A DNA stretch of 64,000 bases, from contig NZ_VJZZ01000002.1 in the NCBI RefSeq assembly GCF_009659535.1, positions 310,001 to 374,000 on the forward strand, in the 5' to 3' direction. The stretch comes from Aggregicoccus sp. 17bor-14. GTDB taxonomy: Bacteria; Myxococcota; Myxococcia; Myxococcales; Myxococcaceae. Below are positions 52,432 to 61,828 of this stretch, piece by piece (positions within the stretch are counted from its first letter, which is position 1; each line of letters opens with the position of its first letter). The translations under genes were made by a program, and so were the position numbers. The notes under the pieces were generated by a model. That model was not told the DNA's origin and searched no databases. It worked only from the letters and a program-made list of their open reading frames with translations.

Positions 52432-54895
52432 GCGCGGCCTCCGGAGCGGCGAGCGGCAGCCACACCGAGAAGGTGCTGCCCTCGCCCTCCACGCTCTTCA
52501 CCTCGATGCTGCCGCCGTGCTGCTCCACGATCTGCCGCGCCCCGAACAGGCCGATGCCGGTGCCCGGGATGCGGCCCACCACGTTCTCGCCGCGGAAGAA
52601 GCGGCCGAAGAGGTGGGGCAGGTCGCCCGCCGGGATGCCCATCCCCTCGTCGCGCACCTCGATGAGCGCGCCCGCCTTCCCCTCGCGCGCGCGCTCCTGC
52701 ACGCGCACGGAGATCTCCCTGCCCTCCGGGCTGTACTTCACCGCGTTGGTGACCAGGTTGCGCAGCACGCGGCGCACCCGCACCTCGTCCACCGCGGCCT
52801 TCACCGCGGTCGCCGGCATGCTCAGCTGCAGCCGGTGCGTGCGCGCCTCCTGCTGCTGCAGGTCCTGCGCCACGTCCCGCGCGAGCGAGGCCAGGTCCAC
52901 GAGGCTGAGGCGCAGGGTGGGCGGCGCGCCCATCTCGCTGCGCACCAGGTCCACGAGGCTCTCCACCATCGCGGCCATCTCGTCGCTCGCGGCGCCGATG
53001 CGCGCGGCGGCCGCCGTGATGCGCTCGGGCGCGATGCCCCCGCGCTCCACCTCGGCGCGCAGCATGCCCGCGCGCAGCGCCACCACGCTCAGCGGGTTGC
53101 GCAGGTCGTGCGCGACTGACGAGAGGAAGTCGTCGCGCGTGCGCAGCGAGCGCTGCAGCTCGGTGAGCAGCCGCGCGTTGTCCAGCGCGAGCCCGCAGCG
53201 CCGCCCGAAGTCCTCCGCCAGCGCCACGTCCTCGGGGGTGTAGGGCTCGCGGCCTGCGGAGCGCGTGAGCACGAAGGTGCCCAGCACCCGCTCGCGCGCG
53301 AGCAGCGGCACCACCAGCATCGACTCCGGCGAGAGCGCCCGCACCGCAGCGTGGTGCGCGTCGTTCTGCACGTGGGTGCGCAGCTGCGCCTCCGGGTAGG
53401 GCTGCAGCAGCTGCGCGCGCCCGGTGCGGAACACCTCGAGCACGGGACTGGCGGAGCCTGCGCGTGGGCCGTGGCGGCGCAGCGTCTCCACGTGCTCGGC
53501 CAGGGCGGGGTCCGGGTGGAACACCGCCGCGCGCTGCAGGCCACCGGGCGCATTGAGGTCCACCACGCACCAGTCGCACAGCTCGGGCACCGCGAGCCGC
53601 ACCGCCTCCTCGAGCACCTCGCGCTCGCCCAGCGCGCGCGCCAGCGTGGCGCTCGCCTCGGAGAGGAAGCGCTGCAGCTCCTCGGTGCGCTTGCGCTCGT
53701 GGATGTCCAGCCCCGCGCCCAGCCACCCCTCGAGCCGGCCCTCCGCGCCCTTCAGCGGCACCACGCGCGCGAGCAGCCAGTGGTAGCGGCCCGAGGCCGT
53801 GCGCACCCGGAAGTCCACCGCGTAGGGGCGCTCCTCGCGGATGCCCTGGGCGCGCAGCTCGCGCAGGCGCGGCCGGTCCTCGGGATGGATGGCCTCCTGC
53901 CAGCCCACCCCCGCGCTCACCTCGGGCGTCTGACCGGTGAGCTCGCGCCAGCGCGCGTTGAAGCGGGTGTCGGTGCCGTCCACGCGGTTCGTCCAGATGA
54001 CCTGGGGCGCGGCCTCGAAGATCTGCCGGTAGCGCTCCTCGCTCGCCCGCAGCTGCGCCTCGGCGCGCTCGCGCTCGGAGACGTCCGTGAACACGCACAC
54101 CGCGGCGGTGATGGCGCCGCCGGGCTCGCGCACCGGCGCCGCGCTGATCTGCAGCAGCGTCTCGCTCCCGTCGCCGCGCAGGTAGCGCATCCGCTCGTCG
54201 CGCACGGTCTCGCCCCGCAGCGCGCGCGCCGTGGGGTAGGCCTCGGGGTCTACCGGCGTGCCGTCCGCGGTGAGCCCCCCGTAGCGCGCGTACTGCGTCA
54301 CCGCCTCGGAGGGGATGACGGGGTGGCCCAGCACCTGCTCGCTCGCGGCGTTGTAGAGCACCACCCGCCCGCCCGGCGCCTCGGCGGCGATGACCCCCAC
54401 GGGCGCCTGCGCGAGCACCGCATCCAGCAGCCGCCGCTCCGCCTGCATCCGCAGGGTGTGCGCGCGCTGCGAGCCCAGGGCCACGCTCGCCAGCCCTCCC
54501 AGCAGCGCGAAGCTGCCCAGCAGCAGCGCGTCCCCGAGCAGCAGGCCGCGCGGGAGCACGAAGCGCAGCCCCAGCGCGAGCAGCGCGAGCGCCGTGCAGA
54601 CGAACCCCGCGCGCCGCCCCCCGAGCCAGGCGGCCGCCATCACCGCCGCGGTGAAGAGCGGGAAGGGGACGCTCATCCCGGGCGCGAGCACCTGCAGCGC
54701 CACGCTCACCCCCAGCGCGGCGAGCACCGGCAGCAGCGCGCTCAGCGCCAGGCGCACCCCGGGCCGCAGGGGGGCGAGCGGGGCGACTTCGGTGGGGGAG
54801 GGGGACAGGTGAGGGCTCTCCAGGGGGCGGCGCGGCCGGGGGGCGCGGCGGCGCTCCCTCCTATCCGAATGCCAACGTCGCGTCTGGTTCTGCAT
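52418..54895 (-). CDS. Membrane sensor histidine kinase with two PAS and a GAF domain
   Basis: An 825-residue kinase. Residues about 45-140 hold several hydrophobic helices ([57 protein letters not shown]). PAS domain 1 begins [24 protein letters not shown] domain 2 ends with [12 protein letters not shown], and a GAF domain follows. HisKA has the His of [12 protein letters not shown]; the HATPase domain has [35 protein letters not shown] and [18 protein letters not shown]. The ATG at 54895 is used; 54961 is an in-frame alternative. No response regulator is adjacent. The 3' end overlaps the convergent catalase by 14 bp. Confidence 0.9.
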   Translation of the reverse strand: MQNQTRRWHSDRRERRRAPRPRRPLESPHLSPSPTEVAPLAPLRPGVRLALSALLPVLAALGVSVALQVLAPGMSVPFPLFTAAVMAAAWLGGRRAGFVCTALALLALGLRFVLPRGLLLGDALLLGSFALLGGLASVALGSQRAHTLRMQAERRLLDAVLAQAPVGVIAAEAPGGRVVLYNAASEQVLGHPVIPSEAVTQYARYGGLTADGTPVDPEAYPTARALRGETVRDERMRYLRGDGSETLLQISAAPVREPGGAITAAVCVFTDVSERERAEAQLRASEERYRQIFEAAPQVIWTNRVDGTDTRFNARWRELTGQTPEVSAGVGWQEAIHPEDRPRLRELRAQGIREERPYAVDFRVRTASGRYHWLLARVVPLKGAEGRLEGWLGAGLDIHERKRTEELQRFLSEASATLARALGEREVLEEAVRLAVPELCDWCVVDLNAPGGLQRAAVFHPDPALAEHVETLRRHGPRAGSASPVLEVFRTGRAQLLQPYPEAQLRTHVQNDAHHAAVRALSPESMLVVPLLARERVLGTFVLTRSAGREPYTPEDVALAEDFGRRCGLALDNARLLTELQRSLRTRDDFLSSVAHDLRNPLSVVALRAGMLRAEVERGGIAPERITAAAARIGAASDEMAAMVESLVDLVRSEMGAPPTLRLSLVDLASLARDVAQDLQQQEARTHRLQLSMPATAVKAAVDEVRVRRVLRNLVTNAVKYSPEGREISVRVQERAREGKAGALIEVRDEGMGIPAGDLPHLFGRFFRGENVVGRIPGTGIGLFGARQIVEQHGGSIEVKSVEGEGSTFSVWLPLAAPEAAPTSP

Positions 54896-54979
54896 CGCTC
54901 GGGCCGGGCGCGCCACCCAGTCGCTGTCCGCCGCCGCACGGACGCCTGCTCGCTCCCCCACACCCGTGGCCGCGCCTCG

Positions 54980-55696
54980 CTAGCTGCTGAGCGCGCGCAG
55001 CAGGGCGGGGTCCGGCCCCACCGTGGTGCGCCCCTCCAGCCGGCGCAGCATGTAGCGGTAGGTCTCCCAGTGCACGGGGTCGCGGATGCGGTAGGCCCGC
55101 CGCCACACCGCCTCCACCAGCCCCGCGGCCTCCCGGGCGGGCAGCTCGGTGCGCCGGTCCGCGAGCGGCTCGAGGTACAGCGCGTAGTAGCCCTCACCCC
55201 GGCGCGACATCCACGGATGGAAGTAGGGGAAGTCCAGCGGCACCACGCGCCCCTCGCGCACCAGCAGCCGCAGCCAGGCGCTGTCCTGCTGCACCTCGCC
55301 CAGCACGCGCGCGAGCTCGCCTGCGCCCGCGTCCCGGGCCTGAGCGCGGAAGGTGTCCACCAGCTGCTCGCGCAGGCTGCGTCCGAGGCCCCGGCCGCGC
55401 TGGTCCTCGCGCACCGCGAGGTAGGAGACGAAGCCCGCGTGCACCGCCTCCAGGTACGCGCCCGCCGCGGCCGCGAGCGGCTCGCCCCCGGGCGCCTCCG
55501 GGTCCGGCAGCGCGAGCAGGTGGTAGCCGCCGCCCTGCGCGCGGCCCTGGCGCGTGTCGCGCAGCTCGCCCAGCAGGTAGCTCGCCGGGTGCACGTCGCC
55601 GATGGCCTCCTGCATCAGGGTGATGGCGTGGCGCGCGAGCGGGCTGCGCTCGTCCTTCACCTCCACGGCGCGCGGCGTGGGCAGCTCAGCGGGCAT
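54980..55696 (-). CDS. GNAT-family N-acetyltransferase
   Basis: A 238-residue acetyltransferase. The acetyl-CoA-binding loop is VSYLAVREDQRGRGLGRSLREQLVDTF (R-G-x-G-x-G/A-like), and the following helices and the C-terminal 60 residues (YYALYLEPLADRR, VHWETYRYMLRRLEG) are longer than in minimal GNAT proteins. It overlaps the upstream amidohydrolase by 11 bp, so the two are likely co-expressed and translationally coupled. Acceptor unknown. Confidence 0.85.
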   Translation of the reverse strand: MPAELPTPRAVEVKDERSPLARHAITLMQEAIGDVHPASYLLGELRDTRQGRAQGGGYHLLALPDPEAPGGEPLAAAAGAYLEAVHAGFVSYLAVREDQRGRGLGRSLREQLVDTFRAQARDAGAGELARVLGEVQQDSAWLRLLVREGRVVPLDFPYFHPWMSRRGEGYYALYLEPLADRRTELPAREAAGLVEAVWRRAYRIRDPVHWETYRYMLRRLEGRTTVGPDPALLRALSS

Positions 55697-56528
55697 CGCC
55701 GGCTCCCGCGAGCTCCTGCTCCCAGCCGAAGACGCGCGCGGCGTTGCGCCACAGCAGCCCCTCGCGCTCCTCGGGGGTGAGCTCCAGCGTGTCCACCAGC
55801 TGCAGGTAGCTCGGGATGTCCGAGAGGGGCCAGTCGCTGCCGAAGAGCAGCTTGGTGGGGTCGTTGAGGTAGGCGAGCACGTCGTCGAGCTGGCGGCGCA
55901 CGAGGCGCGCGAAGCGGTCGGTGAAGGCGCCCAGGGTGATGCCCGAGATGTCCGCCACCACGTTCTCGTTCTTGTAGACGACCTCCATCGCGTCGGTGAA
56001 CCAGGGGTTGCCCAGGTGGCAGAGCACGAAGGTCACCTCCGGGAAGGCCACCGCCGCCTCGTCCACCGTGAGCGGATGGGCGAGCCGCACGCGGGCGCCG
56101 CGCGCGTAGGTGTCCCCCGTGTGCACCATCACCGGCACGCGGAACTCGCGCGCGAGCGCGTACACCGGGTGCAGCTCCGGGTCCGCCGCCGAGTAGGGCT
56201 CGTAGCCCGGGTAGATCTTCAGGCCCCGCAGGCGCCCGCCCCGCAGCAGCGCGCGCAGCTCGGCGAGCTCCTCGCCCCATGCCCCTTCTCGTGCGCGCCC
56301 CAGCCGCACGCCGCCCACGACTCCGAAGCGCGGGTCGTCGCCCACCAGCGCGAGCAGCTCCTGCGTGCCCGGGCGCTCGGGCGTCACCGCGTAGGAGCCG
56401 AGCACCAGCGCGCGGGAGACTCCGCTCGCCTCGAGCTGCGCGCGCAGCAGCGCGAGCCGCTCGGCGGCGCTCGCGGGCTCCTCGGCGGAGTAGCGGTTGA
56501 GGTGGGTGTGGCTGTCGATGATCACCAC
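55686..56528 (-). CDS. Amidohydrolase (TIM-barrel metal-dependent hydrolase)
   Basis: A 280-residue amidohydrolase-2-type enzyme. VIIDSHTHLNRYS gives the HxH metal ligands, VMVHTGDTYARG a His on beta-5, FVLCHLGNPWF a His on beta-6, and FGSDWPLSD the Asp on beta-8. All metal positions are present, so it should be active, for example as a decarboxylase or lactone/amide hydrolase. The GTG at 56528 (or 56525) starts it. Upstream a DUF3995 gene lies 110 bp away on the same strand. Confidence 0.88.
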   Translation of the reverse strand: MVIIDSHTHLNRYSAEEPASAAERLALLRAQLEASGVSRALVLGSYAVTPERPGTQELLALVGDDPRFGVVGGVRLGRAREGAWGEELAELRALLRGGRLRGLKIYPGYEPYSAADPELHPVYALAREFRVPVMVHTGDTYARGARVRLAHPLTVDEAAVAFPEVTFVLCHLGNPWFTDAMEVVYKNENVVADISGITLGAFTDRFARLVRRQLDDVLAYLNDPTKLLFGSDWPLSDIPSYLQLVDTLELTPEEREGLLWRNAARVFGWEQELAGAGDAR

Positions 56529-56638
56529 GCCAAAGCTCGGGAGCGCGGGCCCCGATCGCAACACGCCCGCGCGTCTCCCCGGCTGCCGCGCGGGCAGGAG
56601 GCCGGATCTGCCCAGGCGGCCGGGCCGTGGGGCAGTGC

Positions 56639-57061
56639 CTAGCCCCCGAGCGCGAGTCCCACCAGCCCCAGCCCCATCGCGAGGCACAGAGGTGAATAGA
56701 CCCACGTGTCGCGCCGGGCGAAGCGCGTGCCCTTCACCCGCTTGAAGAAGCCCACCCGGCGCAGGTCCCCCACGGCGCGCAGGAGGAAGAGCGCAGCGAG
56801 CACCCAGGTGCCCACCGCGAACACGGGGGGCGGAGGCCAGGGCGGAAGCCACAGGTGCGCGCGGCCCAGCACCGTGAGCGCCGCGGCGCTGAGCCCCAGC
56901 GCCACGAGCAGCGTGGCGTTGGGCCCGGGCACGAAGGCGGGCCGCCCCTCCACCTCCGGCACCGCCGCGTCCGCGCCCGCGCGCCCGCCCGCGGCCCAGT
57001 ACACGTGCAGCAGCGCGAGCGCGATGAGGACGGCGGCGAGCGTGAGGGCGAGCGGGACCAT
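56639..57061 (-). CDS. DUF3995 membrane protein
   Basis: A 140-residue protein with four hydrophobic helices (LALTLAAVLIALALLHVYWAAGG, LLVALGLSAAALTVLG, AVGTWVLAALFLLRAVG, LCLAMGLGLVGLALGG) that matches the DUF3995 family, including HVYWAAGG near the N-terminus. The ATG at 57061 is preferred over 57169 because the protein then starts at the first helix as in the family. It is divergent from the M28 peptidase. Confidence 0.85.
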   Translation of the reverse strand: MVPLALTLAAVLIALALLHVYWAAGGRAGADAAVPEVEGRPAFVPGPNATLLVALGLSAAALTVLGRAHLWLPPWPPPPVFAVGTWVLAALFLLRAVGDLRRVGFFKRVKGTRFARRDTWVYSPLCLAMGLGLVGLALGG

Positions 57062-57196
57062 GGTGACGCAGCACAGCACACCTGCGGCGGCGCCGGTGTG
57101 CGCGCTGTGCCTACGCCGCGACGGCGGTTGCCAGCACGGCCCCCCACAGGCGAGCCTCCCGTCCCGCAAAGCCTGTCCCCTCTGCAGGAGTCGCCC

Positions 57197-58831
57197 GTGC
57201 GCTCACTTGCCGCCCTCTCGCTCTCCCTCGTCCTCTCCGCCCCGGCCCTCGCCGCGGACGCGCCCGACCTGCAGATGCAGACGCGCATCCGCCAGGAGGG
57301 CTTCCGCAACTCGAAGGTGATGGACTACGCGCAGCAGCTCACGGACGTCATCGGCCCGCGCCTCACCGGCTCGCCCGCGATGAAGCGCGCCAACGACTGG
57401 ACGCGCAGCACCTTCCAGGAGCTGGGGCTGCAGAACGCGCACCTCGAGCCCTTCAAGTTCGGCAAGGGGTGGACCTCCGAGGGCTGCACGCTGCGCATGC
57501 TCGCTCCCGGCGTCGAGAGCCTCTACGCGCTGCCCAAGGCGTGGAGCCCCGCGACCAACGGCCCGGTGCGCGGCAAGGTGGTGCGCGCGAAGCTCGAGTC
57601 CGCCGAGGACCTGGCCAAGTACAAGGGCAAGCTCGCGGGCGCCATCGTGCTGCTCGCCGAGCCCAAGGAGCTCAAGCCCCAGGAGAAGGCCGCGCTCGAG
57701 CGCTACGACGACAAGGAGCTCACGGAGCTGGGAACGTACAAGGTGCCCGCGGCCACCGACACCGCGCGCTTCCAGGAGTACATGAAGCGGCGCGCCTTCC
57801 GGAAGGCACTCGCGCAGTTCGCGCAGGACGAGCACGTGGCGGCGCTGGTGGACCTGGGCGCGGGCGACGGCGGCGTCTTCCGCGTGCAGGCCTCCGGCAC
57901 CTGGAAGGACGACGAGCCCCTGGGCGTGCCCAGCGTGGGGCTCGCCCCCGAGCACTACGGGCGCCTCGCGCGCCTGCTGGACAAGGGCGTGGACGTGCAG
58001 CTGGAGCTGGACCTGAAGGCCACCTTCCACACCCAGGACCTCAGCGCCTACAACACCCTGGCCGAGCTGCCCGGCACGGACAAGAAGGGCGAGGTGGTGA
58101 TGCTCGGCGCGCACATGGACTCGTGGCACACCGGCACCGGCGCCACCGACAACGCGGCGGGCGTGGCGGTGATGATGGAGGCGATGCGCATCCTCAAGGC
58201 CGTGGGCGTGGCGCCCAAGCGCACCGTGCGCGTGGCGCTGTGGAGCGGCGAGGAGCAGGGCCTGCTGGGCAGCCGCGCCTGGGTGTCTCAGCACCTGGCG
58301 AGCCGCCCCGAGCCCAAGGACCCCGCCGAGGCGATGCTCCCGGCCTCGATGCGCAAGGAGAAGCTGCCGCTCACGCTCAAGCCGGAGCAGGCCAAGGTGT
58401 CTGCGTACTTCAACCTGGACAACGGCACCGGCAAGGTGCGCGGCATCTACGCGCAGGAGAACGCCGCGGTGATGCCCCTGTTCCGCGGCTGGCTGGACGC
58501 GGTGCAGGACCTGGGCGCCACCACCGTCACCGCGCGAAACACCGGCTCCACCGACCACACCTCCTTCGACGACGTGGGCGTGCCCGGCTTCCAGTTCATC
58601 CAGGACGAGGTGGAGTACTCGGCGCGCACCCACCACACCAACTGGGACACCTTCGAGCGCCTGCAGCGCGAGGACCTGATGCAGGCCAGCGTGGTGGTGG
58701 CCACCTTCGTGTGGGAGGCGGCGAACCGCCCCGAGCTGCTGCCGCGCAAGCCCCTCAAGCCCGAGGACCTCGCGCAGCCGGGCAAGAAGCCCACGGTGAA
58801 GGTGGCCCCGGTGGCGCGCGCCGCTCCGTAG
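57197..58831 (+). CDS. Secreted M28-family zinc peptidase
   Basis: A 544-residue exported aminopeptidase-like protein. A GTG at 57197 after CAGGAG gives a signal peptide (MRSLAALSLSLVLSAPALAADA). The di-zinc motifs of family M28 are present: LGAHMDSWHTGTGATDNAAG (H, D), LWSGEEQGLLGSRAW (E-E), an Asp in YFNLDNGTGK, and RTHHTNWDTFE (H). The protease-associated part between about 130 and 290 interrupts the catalytic sequence, as in glutamate-carboxypeptidase-like members. It probably degrades peptides outside the cell or in the periplasm, fitting a predatory or saprophytic lifestyle. Confidence 0.93.
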   Translation: MRSLAALSLSLVLSAPALAADAPDLQMQTRIRQEGFRNSKVMDYAQQLTDVIGPRLTGSPAMKRANDWTRSTFQELGLQNAHLEPFKFGKGWTSEGCTLRMLAPGVESLYALPKAWSPATNGPVRGKVVRAKLESAEDLAKYKGKLAGAIVLLAEPKELKPQEKAALERYDDKELTELGTYKVPAATDTARFQEYMKRRAFRKALAQFAQDEHVAALVDLGAGDGGVFRVQASGTWKDDEPLGVPSVGLAPEHYGRLARLLDKGVDVQLELDLKATFHTQDLSAYNTLAELPGTDKKGEVVMLGAHMDSWHTGTGATDNAAGVAVMMEAMRILKAVGVAPKRTVRVALWSGEEQGLLGSRAWVSQHLASRPEPKDPAEAMLPASMRKEKLPLTLKPEQAKVSAYFNLDNGTGKVRGIYAQENAAVMPLFRGWLDAVQDLGATTVTARNTGSTDHTSFDDVGVPGFQFIQDEVEYSARTHHTNWDTFERLQREDLMQASVVVATFVWEAANRPELLPRKPLKPEDLAQPGKKPTVKVAPVARAAP

Positions 58832-58850
58832 CGCTTCGCAGGAGGTCCGC

Positions 58851-59447
58851 ATGGCCAGGGACGGGAAGCCGAGCCTCTTCCTCTTCGCCGCCGGCGCGCT
58901 GCTCTGCGCCGGCGCGCTCCTCCTCGCCGTGCAGCCGGGCGCGCACGGCGGCGAGTGGGGCGTGTTCGCGTTCTTCTGCGTGTGCACGCTGGTCCTGCTC
59001 TCCGAGCACGTGGAGGAGTGGTGGGAAGCGTGGCTGCGGCGGCGCTACCCGCTGCGCCCCGCGCCTGCGCTCGCAGACGAGGAGCTCGAGCGCCGCCGCC
59101 CCGTGTGGGTCGCCTGGTCCGAGCTCTTCCTGGACACGCAGCTGGACGCGAGGGACCACGCGCGCATCGCGGAGGTGCTGGGCGACTCGGGCTACGCGGA
59201 CGGGGAGCTGCTGCGCATCCTGAGCGATGAGGTGAGGCCGGTCGTCGCGGCGAACCTCCTCTCGATGGCCGGCGTGTGGGCCGGCTTCGACGCGGCGTGG
59301 CTCGAGGAGCGCATCCTGGCGCTGCGGGCCGCGGGCCTGCCCACGCGCCCGCGCCGCAAACCCGCGCTGGGGCCGGTGCAGCAGGACGCGGACGCGGTGA
59401 TGGCGGCGCTCGCCCGCCTGCGCTCAGCCGCGCGCAGCAGCGCTTGA
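58851..59447 (+). CDS. Membrane protein with a DUF7079-like domain
   Basis: A 198-residue protein. The first 60 residues hold two hydrophobic helices (LFLFAAGALLCAGALLLAVQPG, VFAFFCVCTLVLLSEHV). The C-terminal soluble part RPVWVAWSELFLDTQLDARDHARIAEVLGDSGYADGELLRILSDEVRPVVAANLLSMAGVWAGFDAAWL matches the DUF7079 pattern. Its role is unknown. It starts 19 bp after the M28 peptidase stop and is probably co-transcribed with it; it overlaps the convergent PrsW-like gene by 24 bp. Confidence 0.75.
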   Translation: MARDGKPSLFLFAAGALLCAGALLLAVQPGAHGGEWGVFAFFCVCTLVLLSEHVEEWWEAWLRRRYPLRPAPALADEELERRRPVWVAWSELFLDTQLDARDHARIAEVLGDSGYADGELLRILSDEVRPVVAANLLSMAGVWAGFDAAWLEERILALRAAGLPTRPRRKPALGPVQQDADAVMAALARLRSAARSSA

Positions 59448-60140
59448 GGCCGCGCGCGGAGGAAGTCGCGCGAGCTTCGGGCTCATCCGCATCAGCCACA
59501 CCCACAGCGCGAGCACCACGAACGTGTGCACGCCCGGGGGCAGGCCCGGCTGCGCGAGCAGCCAGTCGTAGAGCGCGTGCGCGGCGGCCGAGAGGGCGAG
59601 GCCCATGGGGAGCGCCAGCGCCCAGGGCCTGCGGCGCAGCACCGCGAGCGCGAGCCCCAGCCCCGCGGGCGCGGCGAGCAGCGCGTGGGTGAGGGGTGCG
59701 GCGAGCGCGCGCGCCACCGCCTCCTGCGCGCCGAGTGCGCCTCCGCTCCACATCACCGCGTTCTCCGCCAGCGCGAAGCCCACGCCGGCGCACGCCGCGT
59801 ACACGATGCCGTCCAGCACCTCGTCGAAGTGGCGGTCGGTGAGAGCGAGCAGCAGCACGGGCAGCAGCTTCGCCACCTCCTCCACGCCGCCGATGCGCAG
59901 CGCCGCGCCGAGCGAACGGCGCAGGGTCGGGCCCGCTACGTCCTCCCACGCGGTGCCCACGCCCAGCGCCTCCAGCCGGTCGAAGCCCGCGAGCGCGAGC
60001 AGCGCCGCGGCCGCCCCGCCGCCGAGCACCAGCAGTAGCAGCACCCAGGGCTCGGGCCGGCGCCGGTCCTTCCAGCGGAAGTAGCCCACCCACGCGAGGG
60101 CGCTCGCGCAGAAGAGGGCGCTGACGAGCAGGGGCGCCAT
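59424..60140 (-). CDS. PrsW-type intramembrane metalloprotease
   Basis: A 238-residue polytopic membrane protein. The catalytic EE motif is in RIGGVEEVAKLLPVLLLAL, a second motif DEVLDGIVYAACAGVGFALAENAVM follows, and His residues are seen in LTHALL and AAHALYDWLL. All match the PrsW/CAAX-protease-like family, which cleaves membrane proteins such as anti-sigma factors. The ATG at 60140 starts at the first helix. It overlaps the DUF7079-like gene by 24 bp and lies 2 bp after the DUF4253 stop, so it is in an operon with the DUF4253 gene. Confidence 0.9.
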   Translation of the reverse strand: MAPLLVSALFCASALAWVGYFRWKDRRRPEPWVLLLLVLGGGAAAALLALAGFDRLEALGVGTAWEDVAGPTLRRSLGAALRIGGVEEVAKLLPVLLLALTDRHFDEVLDGIVYAACAGVGFALAENAVMWSGGALGAQEAVARALAAPLTHALLAAPAGLGLALAVLRRRPWALALPMGLALSAAAHALYDWLLAQPGLPPGVHTFVVLALWVWLMRMSPKLARLPPRAASSAAARG

Positions 60141-60142
60141 CG

Positions 60143-61033
60143 CTAGTCCCACCAGAAGAACCACACGGGCGCGCCGAGCAGCGTGGCAGCGAGCCCCTCG
60201 ATGCTTTCCACGCCCTGGTGCACGATGTCCGAGCAGTAGGCGTAGTGCTCCACCGCGAGGCGCAGGGCGGCCGCAGCGTCCTGGGGAGGCCGCGCCACGC
60301 GCAGCTCCACCGTGTCGTGCGAGATGCCCACCACCTCCGCGCCGAAGCGCTCGGCCCAGCTGCGCATGAGGCGCGCGTTCTCCTCGGGGAGGGGGCAGGC
60401 GTTCCAGCCGCCGTAGCGCAGCTGCAGGGGCACCTCCCACGGCGCGCTCGCGCGCATCACCGCGAGCGTCACCTCGGGGAGGAACTTCCCGGACACGATG
60501 TCGGTCGGGATCGTGAAGCTGCGCAGGGGCTGCACGTCGGCGGGCAGCACCACGGGCCCGGTGGCGTCCAGCAGCGGGAGGACCGACTCGTCGTGACGCG
60601 CAGCCTCCTCCTCGCCGTATTCGCGCATCTCGGCGGCCTCTCCGGCCAGCTTGTCATGCGCCCACTCGCGCGCATCGAAGGGCGGCCCCGAGAGCACCTC
60701 GCGCACCCGCGGGGCCGCGGAGCCGGTCGCGTCGTCCAGCGTCTCGGCGTGCCGCGCGAGGCTCTCCTCGTCGCCGAGGAGGACCGGGTAGAGCCCGTGG
60801 GCCGCGAGCAGCGCGCGCAGCCGCGTCCACTCCTGCACGGCCTCTGCGCCCGGCACCCGCACGTGGGCATGCACGTCCTCACCCACCTGAATCCAGCGCG
60901 GCGATGGCAGCCCTGCGGCGCTCAGCACCTCGCGCATCGCAGCATCCGGCACAGCCTCGCGCATGGGCGGGGCCTGTACCTGCGGACGGGCAGCGGGCGC
61001 CTCGCGCCCCAGCAGCTTCGACCAGAATCCCAA
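60143..61033 (-). CDS. DUF4253 family protein
   Basis: A 296-residue cytoplasmic protein. The C-terminal domain PWEVPLQLRYGGWNACPLPEENARLMRSWAERFGAEVVGISHDTVELRVARPP and the following LAVEHYAYCSDIVHQG match DUF4253. This group appears in polymorphic-toxin immunity and in other contexts; no activity established. The PrsW-like gene starts 2 bp downstream, so they are co-transcribed. It is divergent from the ferritin-like gene. Confidence 0.88.
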   Translation of the reverse strand: MGFWSKLLGREAPAARPQVQAPPMREAVPDAAMREVLSAAGLPSPRWIQVGEDVHAHVRVPGAEAVQEWTRLRALLAAHGLYPVLLGDEESLARHAETLDDATGSAAPRVREVLSGPPFDAREWAHDKLAGEAAEMREYGEEEAARHDESVLPLLDATGPVVLPADVQPLRSFTIPTDIVSGKFLPEVTLAVMRASAPWEVPLQLRYGGWNACPLPEENARLMRSWAERFGAEVVGISHDTVELRVARPPQDAAAALRLAVEHYAYCSDIVHQGVESIEGLAATLLGAPVWFFWWD

Positions 61034-61262
61034 GAGCGTGCTCCTTGCGGCGAGTTGCGCGCGCAGAAGGCCCGGACGCTAGCGCAGGCCCGGCGCTCCC
61101 GGTGAGCGAGGCCTCGAGGGCGCTCCGGGGCCCATTCCCGGGAGGGCTCTCCTCCGCCTGGCCCGGGGACGGCCTGCCGAGGGCGTTGCACTCCGGTCAG
61201 GGTGGCCCCGCGCCCCGTGCGCGCCCACTGCAAGAGGCCTCACACCACCAGGAGCCGCCCCC

Positions 61263-61736
61263 ATGGCCATGAAGGACCCGAAGCAGCTTGCCCTCCTCGC
61301 GGAGCTCGTCCACATCGACCTGGACGCCGTCACCGTCTACGACGCGGCACTGCGCATCGTGAACGTGCCGGTGGTGGAGCAGGCGCTGATGGAGTTCCGC
61401 TCGGACCACCTGCGCCACGTGCGCGAGCTCAACGATCGCATCGAGTGGCTCGGCGGCGCGCGCGCCCGCAGCGTGCCGGACTCCGAGGCCTGCCAGCGCC
61501 ACGGCTTCAGCGCCGTGCAGGACGGGCTGCGCACCGAGGAGCTCGTCACCGCGCTCGCGGAGGGCGAGCAGGTGACGAACGCCGCCTACGCGCGCGTGCT
61601 CAAGGTGGACTGGGACGAGGAGACGCGCGCGCTGCTCGACCTGAACTTCGCCGACGAGCAGCGGCACCTGCAGTGGGTGCTGATGGCAGCGCGCAGCCGG
61701 CTCTGGGAGCAGGGGGCGCCGCAGCCCGGGGCTTGA
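61263..61736 (+). CDS. Ferritin-like four-helix protein
   Basis: A 157-residue helical protein. The pattern LLAELVHIDLDAVTVYDAALRI ... EQALMEFRSDHLRHVRELNDRIEWLGG ... LDLNFADEQRHLQWVLMAARSRLW places E/D/H residues as in ferritin-like metal-binding bundles and is related to the protein encoded at 19.1 kb. Likely a cytoplasmic stress or iron-handling protein. The ATG at 61263 is preceded by AGGAG. Confidence 0.83.
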   Translation: MAMKDPKQLALLAELVHIDLDAVTVYDAALRIVNVPVVEQALMEFRSDHLRHVRELNDRIEWLGGARARSVPDSEACQRHGFSAVQDGLRTEELVTALAEGEQVTNAAYARVLKVDWDEETRALLDLNFADEQRHLQWVLMAARSRLWEQGAPQPGA

Positions 61737-61828
61737 GCGCGCGGAAGGATGGCGCCCGGGCGGGGGAACGACGAGGATGGAGCTTGCGCCTCACCGAGCC
61801 CCCAACCCCTGCCCGTGGATTGCCGACG